This document shows positions 1 to 7,840 of a stretch of DNA of 64,000 nt, one piece after another. Position numbers and translations under genes: made by a program. The first letter of the stretch is position 1. Each line of letters begins with the position of its first letter. The stretch covers positions 1 to 64,000 of the forward strand of contig JADJPF010000022.1 in the NCBI GenBank assembly GCA_016713405.1. Direction: 5' to 3'. Source of the stretch: Blastocatellia bacterium (GTDB lineage: Bacteria > Acidobacteriota > Blastocatellia > Chloracidobacteriales > JADJPF01). Under the pieces are notes generated by a model. The model saw only the letters and a program-made list of their open reading frames with translations. It ran no database searches and was not told the DNA's origin.

Positions 1-1238
1 GTAGTATTTCTTTATAAAGAGCGTCAAAGCAATTTACAGATAATAGGGCAAGAGCTAGATGTTTCAGTTCTTATAACAGGTCGTGTAATGATGCATGGGG
101 AAGTATTAAATGTCAGAATAGAAATGGTTAATGTTGCTGATAATTCACAAATATACGGAGAACAGTACCGGCGTAAGCTTACAGATATTTTTTTAATACA
201 AGAGGAAATTGCTACAGAAATTGCTGAAAAGTTAAAAGTTAAGTTAAGTGGTTCAGAAAAGAAAAAGCTAGCAAAACGCCAAACTAAAAATAGTGAAGCC
301 TATCAACTTTATCTTAAGGGTCGATTTTACTGGAATAAGCGTAGTCAAGAAGCTATAAAAAAAGCAATTAGTTTTAATCAAGCATTAGATGAGGATCCGC
401 TTTGTGCTAATGCTTATGCAGGGTTAGCTGACTGTTATGCTTTGTTAGGCAATTATGGTGCTGTTCCAGCAGACCAATATTTCCCTAAAGCAAAACAAGC
501 TGCTCTAAAAGCATTAGAAATAGATGAACAATCAGCAGAAGCATATACTTCATTAGGAATGATCAAATATCGTTATGATTGGGATTGGGAAGGAGCAGAA
601 AAAGACTTTCTTAGAGCAATAGAGCTTAATCCTTCATATGCTACGGCTCATCAATGGTATGGTTGGTATTTGACTATGTTAGGGCATTTTGATCAAGCAA
701 TGGATGAAATGAAAATAGCTCTTAAGCTGGATAGTTTTTCTATACCAATTAATCAAGGTATAGGAATGGTGCTTTTATGTTCTGGTAAAGGAGATGAAGC
801 ACTTAAACAATTTCAAGAAACATTAGCAATGGATGAAAATTTCCACCGCTTTATTTTAGTTTTGGGCTAGTTTATCAACATCAAAGGAGGTTTGATAAGG
901 CAATAGAATCATTTCAGACAGCAATTAAAAAAGCTGGTAATAATCCTGGGTTTATTGCAGCACTTGGAAATGTTTTAGCTATGTCTGGCGATAGAGTTGG
1001 AGCAGAACGCATAATTGACGAGCTAAAAGAAATGTCAAAAACTACTTATGTCTCGGCTGCTGCTATGGGTCTTGTTTATATTGGGCTTGAAGAGCCTGAA
1101 CAAGCTTTAGATTGGTTAGAAAAAGCCTATCCTGAGCGATCAGACTGGTTACTTTGGGTAAAGTCTGATCGACGTTATGAAGCATTAGAAGGACACCCTC
1201 GTTTTACTGAGTTACAAAAAAAAACTAGGCTTAATTAG
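1..1238 (+). CDS. TPR-repeat protein, C-terminal part (5'-truncated by window, frameshifted)
   Basis: The reading frame is open from base 1, so the start lies upstream. The first ~100 residues match the segment that, in acidobacterial Ser/Thr-kinase or winged-helix regulators, joins a TolB/FlgO-like domain to TPRs (key string ITGRV, then NSQIYGEQYRRKL and IQEEIATEIAEKL). TPR-like helices follow (AYAGLADCYALLG, AYTSLGMIKYRY, AHQWYGWYLTMLG). The frame stops at 870, but from about base 843 the next frame continues the same repeat pattern (FGLVYQHQRRFDKAIESF) to a stop at 1238. A single base missing near 841-842 explains this. TPRs mediate protein contacts, probably downstream of a kinase or DNA-binding domain outside the window. 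Either a recent pseudogene or a sequencing error; the intact repeat pattern after the break favours the latter. Confidence 0.75.
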
Positions 1239-1255
1239 CTAAAAACCCATAAAAA

Positions 1256-1804
1256 CTATTTCTTTAATTTATCCTTAAATTGTTTGCGAAACTTCATAAC
1301 TTTTGGTGCAACTACGCCTAAACAATAGGGTTGATAGGTGTTGTACTTAAAATATTCCTGGTGATAATCCTCAGCCGGATAAAAGCTTGTACTAGGTGAT
1401 ACTTCTGTAACAATTGGATCGTCCCAAATTTTTTCTTCTGTTAGTTCTTTAATTACTTGTTGAGCAATTTGTTTTTGTGTTTCATTGTGATAGAAAATTA
1501 CTGAACGATATTGAGTGCCTGCGTCCATTCCCTGGCGATTTAACGTAGTTGGGTCATGAACAGTAAAGAAAATCTGAAGAACTTCCTTAAATGAAACTAC
1601 CTTTGGATCAAAAGTTACCTGGACAACTTCGGCATGTCCAGTTGTTCCGCTACAAACTTGCTTATAAGTAGGGTTAAGTGTTGCACCACCTTCATAGCCT
1701 GAAATAGCACTTTTTACCCCCATTAATTCTTGAAAAACAGCTTCAACACACCAAAAACAACCGCCGCCCAATGTTGCTACTTCCATTTCGTTTTGTTGAC
1801 TCAT
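1256..1804 (-). CDS. msrA: Peptide-methionine (S)-S-oxide reductase MsrA
   Basis: Reduces methionine-S-sulfoxide in oxidised proteins and free methionine. The 182-residue length is normal for a single-domain cytoplasmic MsrA. The catalytic motif GCFWC lies at residues 15-19, with the nucleophile Cys16; GYEGG, the GHAEVVQV strand and the QYRSVIFY segment are all in family order. A C-terminal Cys in YQPYCLG is the likely resolving cysteine regenerated by thioredoxin. No MsrB domain is fused and none is adjacent. It is transcribed away from the helix-turn-helix gene and converges with the TPR gene, with only 17 bases between the two stops. Confidence 0.96.
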   Translation of the reverse strand: MSQQNEMEVATLGGGCFWCVEAVFQELMGVKSAISGYEGGATLNPTYKQVCSGTTGHAEVVQVTFDPKVVSFKEVLQIFFTVHDPTTLNRQGMDAGTQYRSVIFYHNETQKQIAQQVIKELTEEKIWDDPIVTEVSPSTSFYPAEDYHQEYFKYNTYQPYCLGVVAPKVMKFRKQFKDKLKK

Positions 1805-2126
1805 AGATTTATGACCTTGTTGATTAAGTATTAATTAAATTTTGTTTGATTTATTTAACACTAGCATTTTTCTTAACTCATATGGGAGTCTTTTAACCTG
1901 ATTGTTCGCTGTGATTAAGAGCAAATAATCTTGAATTGATCGCTTTTTGTTATTTGGTTAGACCTCAAAACAAATTTTTTCAAACGCAGAAAAGCTTTTT
2001 TTACTTCTAGTTATAAAACAAAATTTTTTAAGTTTTGCTAGCAATTTTATAATTAAAATCCACGCTTGGACAAATACTTGGACAAAAGCTATCATAAAGT
2101 TTAATAAAGATTGGGAGTAGAAAAAA
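1805..2126. other. Divergent intergenic region between msrA and the HTH gene
   Basis: No gene seen. A tandem direct repeat with core CTTGGACAAA (2065-2086) contains a possible promoter for the rightward gene: TTGGAC at 2066-2071 and TATCAT at 2090-2095, 18 bases apart. The rest is AT-rich without a clear structure. An open minus-strand frame that runs from here into the HTH gene looks like an antisense shadow. Confidence 0.35.
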
Positions 2127-2839
2127 ATGGAAGAAAATAAATTTGACACAGATTTAGAAGATAGCGATTTAACAGGGCTAGTTTCTAAAAAAGAAGCTGC
2201 CAAAATTCTAGACGTTTCAGAAAAACCGCTCCAACGACTCTCTAGCAAAGACAAAATCATTACAGTTTATAAGAAAAATATCATGGTGGTTATACAGCCT
2301 ACTTTCCACTTACTGAGTTAGAAAGAATTAAGGCCGCAAGGGAAAATAATGAAGAACTTCCTGTAGTAAAATCATCTGCTTTTCCACCATTAGAAGAACC
2401 TCCCCCACAACCACCAACTATAATTTTAGAACAACCTATAGTTGCAGCATCAGCAATAGAGTTAGTAGAAGAGCCTTTTCGCCCTTTACCTATTACATTG
2501 GAAGCTAAGGAAATTCTTAAAGAAGAAGCTAAAAGTAGTACAAACACCAAAGAAAGCATTAAAACATCAATATCTGCTGTAGAAGCTGCCGCAAAATTAA
2601 TTTTGACGGTAGAAGAAGTTTCCATCTTAACTCATATACCTGAAAAAGAACTACGTGAGGACTTAAAAAAAGGTAAACTGCGAGGTCTATTTAAAGGACA
2701 TGGCTGGAAAGTTAAACGCACTGATTTAGAAGAGTATGTACGCTCTATTTATGTTCCTAGACGAACCGATACTATAGAAGAGAGTGGAACAAATGAAATT
2801 GACTTGGGTGATATTGGAGAAATCGAATGGGAAGGATAA
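2127..2839 (+). CDS. Protein with two excisionase-like helix-turn-helix domains (frameshifted)
   Basis: Two short DNA-binding domains of the MerR/excisionase type flank a proline-rich linker. The first is near residues 17-60 (VSKKEAAKILDVSEK). The second is near the C-terminus (LTVEEVSILTHIPEKELREDLKKGKL, then GWKVKRTDLEEYV). The first frame leaves the pattern after VYKK at about 2276 and the +2 frame picks it up as YHGGYTAYFPLTELE, joining through the proline-rich stretch to the second domain. One A missing from the A-run at 2274-2278 accounts for it. GGGAG upstream of the ATG acts as ribosome binding site. The C-terminus is acidic. DNA target unknown; rex follows 142 bases downstream. Confidence 0.7.
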
Positions 2840-2841
2840 TT

Positions 2842-2870
2842 AGTTGATAAATAACTATTTATCTAACTTT
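2842..2870. terminator. Weak hairpin after the HTH gene
   Basis: AGTTGATAAAT pairs with ATTTATCTAACT across a short loop with one bulge, just after the HTH gene stop. The stem is AT-rich and the T tail is short, so termination is probably inefficient. Confidence 0.35.
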
Positions 2871-2981
2871 CAACAGCAAATAGTTTTCCTTGGCTATTTA
2901 TTTCAACCAACAATGTATTAAAATCTTGCTTTCTTAAATAATAAGTTCTGTAAATGCTATTAAATCACTAAAATTGTTTTT

Positions 2982-3626
2982 ATGAAAACAGAAAAAATTT
3001 CTGAACTAACAATAGATCGTTTGTCGGTTTATCTTAGGTGTTTAGACCTCCTTGCTAGTAATGGTATTAAGCAAATTTCCTCGCAAGAACTTGCTAATCA
3101 ATTTAATCTTAATTCAGCACAAATCCGTAAAGATTTAGCACAATTTGGTGAGTTTGGCGTTCGTGGTGTAGGTTATGACATAGAAAATTTACGCAAATAT
3201 TTAAGGTCTATTTTGGGACTAGATCATCCACATCAAATAGGAATTATCGGTGCGGGTAATTTAGGAATGGCACTAGCTGAATATGAAGGGTTTATTGGAA
3301 CTAATTATAGTGTAGTTGCACTTTTTGATAATGATCCACAAAAAATTAATAGCACAACCAAACGTGGAATTAAGATTTTAGATATAGAAACCCTAGAATT
3401 AGTAATAAAAGAGTCTGGTATTGACATCATCGTTTTAGCAGTCCCAGCATCAGTAGCTCAAAAAGTCTTAGATCAAGTAGTTACACTAGGGATAAAAGCA
3501 GTATTAAATTTTGCTCCAATGCAATTTTCGGTTCCTGAAGATGTTAAGCTTAAAACTTTAGATTTAACAGTTTCTTTTGATAGCCTATCTCATTCTTTAG
3601 TAGCCTCGGCTGTAGTAGAAAAATAA
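2982..3626 (+). CDS. rex: Redox-sensing transcriptional repressor Rex
   Basis: Rex represses fermentation, respiration and redox genes and leaves DNA when NADH rises relative to NAD+. At 214 residues the length is typical. Residues 1-80 form the winged helix (IKQISSQELANQFNLNSAQIRKDL, FGEFGVRGVGYD). A Rossmann domain follows with GAGNLG at 90-95 and the acidic FDNDPQK strand end. The C-terminal helix used for dimer swapping is present. It sits 108 bases upstream of the aldolase of a microcompartment cluster, on the same strand, which suggests control of an aldehyde/NADH-handling organelle. No full palindromic Rex box (TTGTGAA-N4-TTCACAA) is visible before rex itself or before the aldolase. 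Confidence 0.95.
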   Translation: MKTEKISELTIDRLSVYLRCLDLLASNGIKQISSQELANQFNLNSAQIRKDLAQFGEFGVRGVGYDIENLRKYLRSILGLDHPHQIGIIGAGNLGMALAEYEGFIGTNYSVVALFDNDPQKINSTTKRGIKILDIETLELVIKESGIDIIVLAVPASVAQKVLDQVVTLGIKAVLNFAPMQFSVPEDVKLKTLDLTVSFDSLSHSLVASAVVEK

Positions 3627-3685
3627 TACAGAAGTAAGAAAATAAATATTTGTAAATAAATCTATTATCTACCGTATAGATGGCT

Positions 3686-3714
3686 TTGTGATAAGGCTAG
3701 GCCCAGGCTATAAT
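3686..3714 (+). promoter_or_regulatory. Sigma-70-type promoter of the aldolase/BMC operon
   Basis: TTGTGA at 3686-3691 and a perfect TATAAT at 3709-3714 are separated by exactly 17 bases. The predicted start, near 3721, leaves a leader of only about 14 bases before the aldolase ATG, with no clear Shine-Dalgarno. The -35 box reads TTGTGA, the left half of the known Rex operator, but the right half is absent. Confidence 0.6.
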
Positions 3715-3734
3715 AACGCTTCTTAAAAACATTT

Positions 3735-4531
3735 ATGAAATCCGAACAAGAGCATAAAGAACATATAGTAGAAATAGGCCGCCGTCTTTATGAACGTGGG
3801 TTGATTGTTGCCGGAGATGGCAATGTTAGTGTCCGTGTGCCTGATGGTATACTTACTACCCTCGTTCGGTTTGCAAAGGCTTTTTAACTCCAGATATGAT
3901 TGTTAAAATGTCGCCTGATGGACAAACAAAAATAGCTGGAACTCATAATGCTTCAACAGAACTTTCTATGCACTTGCTGATTTACCAAATCCGCCCAGAT
4001 GTTAATGCTGTTGTACATGCCCATCCGCCTTGTGGTACAGGTTATGCTGCTGCTGGTTATGCTTTGGATAAGGCTTTGATTTCAGAAGTAATACTTACTT
4101 TAGGTTGTATTCCTTTAGCAGGTTATGGTACTCCATCAACTGATGAATTAACCGATGCAATGCGTCCATTTGTAAAAAACCACGATGCTTTGCTTATGGC
4201 TAATCATGGCGCGGTAGCTTATGGAAGTACGCTAGAATCTGCTTTTGGTCGAATGGAAACTTTAGAACATTTTGCTAAAATTAGCTTGGTTGCTAAAATT
4301 TTAGGCCGAGAAAATGAAATAGGCAAAGAAGAAGTTAATAAATTAATTGAACTACGTGAGCAAGCCGGTTATATGTCTAAGGATATGCGTTGTCAAGCTT
4401 GTGGTTTTTTGTCAGACAACAATAAGCACGATGAAAAATCATCTTGTGATGAGACAATTACCTTAACACGTAGCGAATTAGTAGAACTAATTAAACGTGC
4501 TACAGAGTCAGCTTTAGAGAGATTAAGTTAA
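3735..4531 (+). CDS. Class II aldolase/adducin family, probable BMC cargo (frameshifted)
   Basis: Zinc-dependent class II aldolases such as L-fuculose-1-phosphate aldolase cleave sugar phosphates to dihydroxyacetone phosphate plus an aldehyde. Motifs in order: GDGNVSVR, VCKGFLTPD, the active-site Glu in NASTELSMH, the zinc pair HAHPP and the third His in LLMANHGAV. Base loss in a CCC run near 3858-3862 shifts the frame: one frame gives MKSEQE...ILTT, the next continues as PRSVCKGFL. After the catalytic domain comes a flexible, Cys-containing linker, then a final amphipathic helix (TRSELVELIKRATESALERL). That layout matches microcompartment encapsulation peptides and fits the shell genes 38 bases downstream. 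Planctomycete-type BMCs use such an aldolase for fucose/rhamnose breakdown; the substrate here is inferred. Confidence 0.85.
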
Positions 4532-4569
4532 GAAAAATTATTAATAAATAAGGAGTAATACCAATATTT

Positions 4570-4857
4570 ATGGAAGCACTAGGAATGATTGAAACAAAAG
4601 GATTAGTAGCAATGGTTGAAGCGGCTGATGCTATGGTAAAAGCTGCTAATGTCACCTTAGTTGGTTATGAAAAAATCGGTGCAGGACTCGTTACCGCCAT
4701 TGTACGCGGTGATGTTGCGGCAGTAAAAGCTGCTACTGATTCAGGTGCTGCTGCTGCCCGTCGTGTAGGTGAATTAATTAGCGTGCATGTAATTCCACGT
4801 CCACACCAAAGCGTTAATGAAGCTTTACCTGTAAGTCATGAATCCCGACGTAAATAA
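4570..4857 (+). CDS. BMC-H hexameric microcompartment shell protein (PduA/EutM/CcmK type)
   Basis: A single BMC domain covers nearly all 95 residues: EALGMIETKGL at the N-terminus, VGYEKIGAGLVTAIVRGDVAAV in the centre, and AARRVGEL...HVIPRPH at the end. Hexamers tile the facets of a protein organelle and their central pore passes substrates. The pore loop reads KIGAG (35-39), with Ala38 where Salmonella PduA has the pore-lining Ser40. AAGGAG lies 14 bases before the ATG, slightly far, but the family start (EALGM) supports this codon. The BMC-P gene begins 5 bases after its stop. Confidence 0.95.
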   Translation: MEALGMIETKGLVAMVEAADAMVKAANVTLVGYEKIGAGLVTAIVRGDVAAVKAATDSGAAAARRVGELISVHVIPRPHQSVNEALPVSHESRRK

Positions 4858-4862
4858 AGATT

Positions 4863-5129
4863 ATGATATTAGCTAGAATTTGGGGAACGGTGGTTGCTAC
4901 TAAAAAGGATCCTCGTTTAGAAGGTAAAAAACTGTTGATTGTCCGTCCTATTGATGTACAGGGACGAGATGAGTCGGGCTTTTTGGTAGCAATTGACACG
5001 GTAGGGGCTGGATTTCGTGAGCATGTTTTAATAGTCCAAGGAAGCTCTGCCCGTCTAGCTCATGGCTTAAAAGATTGTCCTGTTGATGCGGCAATCGTTG
5101 GTATTATTGATACTGTAAAAGTAGATTAA
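4863..5129 (+). CDS. BMC-P pentameric vertex protein (EutN/CcmL family)
   Basis: EutN/CcmL proteins form pentamers that cap the vertices of microcompartment shells. The 88-residue length is right. Diagnostic segments: MILARIWGTVVATKKDPRL, LLIVRPID, LVAIDTVGAG, VLIVQGSSAR and the terminal VDAAIVGIIDTVKV. It follows the BMC-H gene by 5 bases and is surely co-transcribed with it. Planctomycete-type and Pdu/Eut loci usually encode several shell paralogues; here one hexamer and one pentamer are visible. Confidence 0.95.
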   Translation: MILARIWGTVVATKKDPRLEGKKLLIVRPIDVQGRDESGFLVAIDTVGAGFREHVLIVQGSSARLAHGLKDCPVDAAIVGIIDTVKVD

Positions 5130-5190
5130 GTAAGTTAACTGAATTTGTTATTTTATTAACAAGTTCGGTTTATGTGTTTTTATTAATAGC

Positions 5191-5574
5191 ATGAAAGTTT
5201 TTTTGTTAGAAGATAGTTTTCAAAGAGTCGAAAAATTTCGCCTTTTATTTCAAAACCACTCTCTCACCCACTCGGCTGACTCTCAAGAAGCCAACCAAAT
5301 ACTTGCACAAGAAAAGTTTGATTTAATTTGCTTAGATCATGACCTAACCGAGCATGACAATGATTGGATTGCTTCAGGGACAGGTTTTGAGGTGGCCCAT
5401 TTTTTAGGTACTAATAAAACGCCTAATGATGAAGCCTTAATAATTATTCATACAATGAACCCTGCTGGTGGGCAACAAATGGTAAAAGCCTTAAGCCAAC
5501 GTCGTATTGTTCGTACTTCCATTATTGAAATTTTTAACTTAGATTTTATTCGTTCATTAGGGCTAGAGCTTTAA
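5191..5574 (+). CDS. Cyclic-phosphate-processing receiver-domain protein (cPPR-like)
   Basis: A stand-alone receiver-like fold of 127 residues. Acidic pocket residues are in LLEDS (D8) and FDLICLDHDL (D49, D51), followed by GTGFEVAHFL and IIIHTMNPAGGQQM. The LDHDL and IHTMNPxG signatures distinguish the family linked to RNA-end or cyclic-phosphate processing from ordinary response regulators, where the phospho-Asp is followed by different motifs. No kinase, ligase or output domain is attached. It starts 61 bases after the BMC-P stop with no promoter noticed, so it may be the last gene of that operon; its role there is unknown. Confidence 0.75.
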   Translation: MKVFLLEDSFQRVEKFRLLFQNHSLTHSADSQEANQILAQEKFDLICLDHDLTEHDNDWIASGTGFEVAHFLGTNKTPNDEALIIIHTMNPAGGQQMVKALSQRRIVRTSIIEIFNLDFIRSLGLEL

Positions 5575-5608
5575 TACAGCGTAAATATTAGGTTATTTAC
5601 GCTGTATT
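5573..5608. terminator. Bidirectional hairpin terminator
   Basis: AATACAGCGTAAAT and ATTTACGCTGTATT form a perfect 14-bp stem around an 8-base loop. It lies between convergent genes, ending the BMC/receiver operon on one strand and the 371-residue secreted protein gene on the other. Confidence 0.75.
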
Positions 5609-5626
5609 TAGTTTCAAAAAACCTAA

Positions 5627-6742
5627 TTATTGCTCAAGCTTAGGTGTAGAGCTTTTTGAAGGTTTAGAATTTAGGGTTTTAATTAATTCGTTTAGCAAAG
5701 GTTCTGGTATATCAATATTTAGGCGAACATCTTTTAATCCACCAGTTATTATAACTTTGTCTAACACTTTAGCAAAACTTGCTTGTTTAGGATCTTGTTG
5801 TAACGCACTACGACCTAAGAATAATAAACCATTTAAGGCATCAGAAATTTGTTTAGCTTCTGTTTCAGTGCGAATTAATAAAGTAGTATCCATTTGCACA
5901 CCAGAAACAAAATCTAAAGATCCATACCCACCACGAATAGCTTGAACTAGTTTGTCTACATTACCAAATGGGCTTGAATCCTCTGCTTTTGAACTGCTAG
6001 ATAAATCATCATTGGTTAATGGTTGTGACTTTTTATTTGGGGTTGATGGATTAGTAACTTTTTCTGATATAGCACCTGCAAAACGAAGTATAGCAGAAGT
6101 ATTAGTGCTATTAATATGATTACTTAATTCTTGGTTAGCAGAAACGCTTTTACCTTTGCCATTTTGTAAATCAACAGCATCTTTGATTTTTTCTATAGTA
6201 CCAATTGCTACTGACTGAGGGCTAAGAAAAGCAGCAGCTACTCTATCACTTGGTTTTGCATTCTTCTTAGTTTTATCTGTAACTAAATAAATAGTTTTAC
6301 CTTGATATTGTTCAGCATCTACTCCAACTTTATCTAAATTGGCAGCTATACTAGATAAAATTTTCTCTCGATCTATTCCACCAGTCATTACAAGACAAAA
6401 CTTAGGGTCTTTGCCTGATGGTTCCATATCAAAACCAACAGCAATTTGCTGTATTTGGCGAAGGTTTAGACCATAATTAACAGCTTCTCTTTCAAATTTT
6501 TCAAACTCTGCCCTAGAATTTTGGTCACTTAAAATAGAATCCATTAACTTTGTACTAAGAAATCTATTTAAGTCAAAAAGTACAACAAAATCTGAATTTG
6601 GCACTTGTGCTAAAACTTCTGGGGCAGTAAGTGTAGCATTAGCACTAGTTGCAACATTTAACCCGCCGGTGAAGTTTAGTCCACTATAAGCGGTGGTAAT
6701 AGTCAAAGCTATTATTAGAGCAGATAAAAAAAACTTTCTCAT
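5627..6742 (-). CDS. Secreted protein of unknown function, acidobacterial type
   Basis: 371 residues with an N-terminal signal peptide (MRKFFLSALIIALTITTAYS). The mature protein starts with a segment often seen in acidobacterial exported proteins: PEVLAQVPNSDFVVLFDLNRFLSTKL, then AVGFDMEP and FCLVMTGGIDREKI. A low-complexity Ser/Lys/Pro-rich stretch lies near residues 235-260. No catalytic motif recognised. AGGGATAATTT before the ATG is a reasonable ribosome binding site. It follows the two VWFA genes on the same strand, 66 bases after the nearer one, so it may share their transcript. Confidence 0.7.
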   Translation of the reverse strand: MRKFFLSALIIALTITTAYSGLNFTGGLNVATSANATLTAPEVLAQVPNSDFVVLFDLNRFLSTKLMDSILSDQNSRAEFEKFEREAVNYGLNLRQIQQIAVGFDMEPSGKDPKFCLVMTGGIDREKILSSIAANLDKVGVDAEQYQGKTIYLVTDKTKKNAKPSDRVAAAFLSPQSVAIGTIEKIKDAVDLQNGKGKSVSANQELSNHINSTNTSAILRFAGAISEKVTNPSTPNKKSQPLTNDDLSSSSKAEDSSPFGNVDKLVQAIRGGYGSLDFVSGVQMDTTLLIRTETEAKQISDALNGLLFLGRSALQQDPKQASFAKVLDKVIITGGLKDVRLNIDIPEPLLNELIKTLNSKPSKSSTPKLEQ

Positions 6743-6807
6743 AAATTATCCCTTCAGAAAAATTTTTGGCGGGTTAACCCGTCAAGGTTAAACAAAATCA
6801 ATTCCAA

Positions 6808-7832
6808 CTAACTAGTCTTTTTAGCATAATAACCACGACGACAAAGAACTTTTAATTCTTTACTATCTTTTCGAGTAACTTTTACAGCAATATTACGAAA
6901 GCTTCCATCTTGGGCTTCATTCGTTGGAGAATAAGAAAGAATATATTGTTGTCTTAAATCATCTTCAATTTGGCGGAACGCTTGATCATACTCATTTTCA
7001 TTTCTAGGAAGAAAAAAGCGGCCTCCTGTTTCTTCACACATTTTTTGGAGTGTGCCTTTGTCTACATCTTCATTAAAAACGCTGCCTCCATATTGTCCAC
7101 GTCCTGCAATACCAATAGCATAAATTAAAACTTCTGATCGCCAAGAGCGTTCAATAGCCTTTTTCATTGAATATGTTGAAGTTGTGTCACGGCCATCTGT
7201 TAATAAAATAATTACTCGTCTACCAGCTTCTTTACCTAAAGCTCATCTGCTGTAACAAATACAGCATCATAAAGTGAAGTTCCTACAAAATCAGACCCAC
7301 CTATTGGAGGTGTACCATAACCAGAAGTGCTAGCATTAAACCTAACATTATTTAATGCACGGCGAATTTGATTTACATTAGAAGTAAGGCTTTGCAACAT
7401 TTCTACATCTTTACGAAAAGTGACTACAGAAGCTAAATCCCGTTCCACACGAATAACTTTTTCTAAAAACTTTAGTGCTGCGTCTTTTTGCGCTCCAATG
7501 GTAAATTCTTGGCTTCCGCTAATATCTAAAAGTAAAGCAAAAGTAAGTGGTAGATCTGTTTCTTTTGTAAAAGAAAATACTTCTTGGGCCTTGCCATCCT
7601 CCATAATTACTAAGTCTTCTGCTTTTAGATCCGTAATATATCGATTCTTTTTATCTGTAACACTAAAAGGGACGGTGACTAGATCTGTAGTAACTTTTAA
7701 GACTCCATCCTCGTCTTCTGATTGGCTCGCAGGGGGCTTATTTTTATCTTGAGGTGTTTGAGCCGTTAATTGTAGTGGAATAAAAACCAACAAAGTTAAA
7801 ATTATTGTCCACCATACACAAAGCTTTTTCAT
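6808..7832 (-). CDS. VWFA-related acidobacterial domain protein (frameshifted)
   Basis: Exported von Willebrand factor A protein of the family largely restricted to Acidobacteria. A signal peptide is followed by a region with VTVPFSVTDKKNRYITDL and VIMEDGKAQEV, then the VWA fold with a MIDAS motif DISGS. The first frame ends after VTADEL; the neighbouring frame continues LGKEAGRRVIILLTDGRDT. The expected DELLGKEAGRR is restored by one extra T at the run at 7238-7240 (A on the plus strand). The C-terminal part ends with RQQYILSYSPTN and CRRGYYAKKTS, both typical of the family. Function unknown; the VWA fold suggests metal-dependent protein contacts. It starts 8 bases after the related gene upstream. 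Confidence 0.85.
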
Positions 7833-7840
7833 AAATACCC

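Noticed and set aside
1958..2260. Open minus-strand frame of 100 codons across the HTH gene start
   Set aside because: It overlaps a better supported gene and has no ribosome site or known motif; antisense shadow.
2299..2625. Open minus-strand frame of 108 codons opposite the HTH gene
   Set aside because: Gly/Ser-rich low complexity from antisense of the proline-rich linker.
2840..2981. Rex box upstream of rex
   Set aside because: No TTGTGAA-N4-TTCACAA-like palindrome found.
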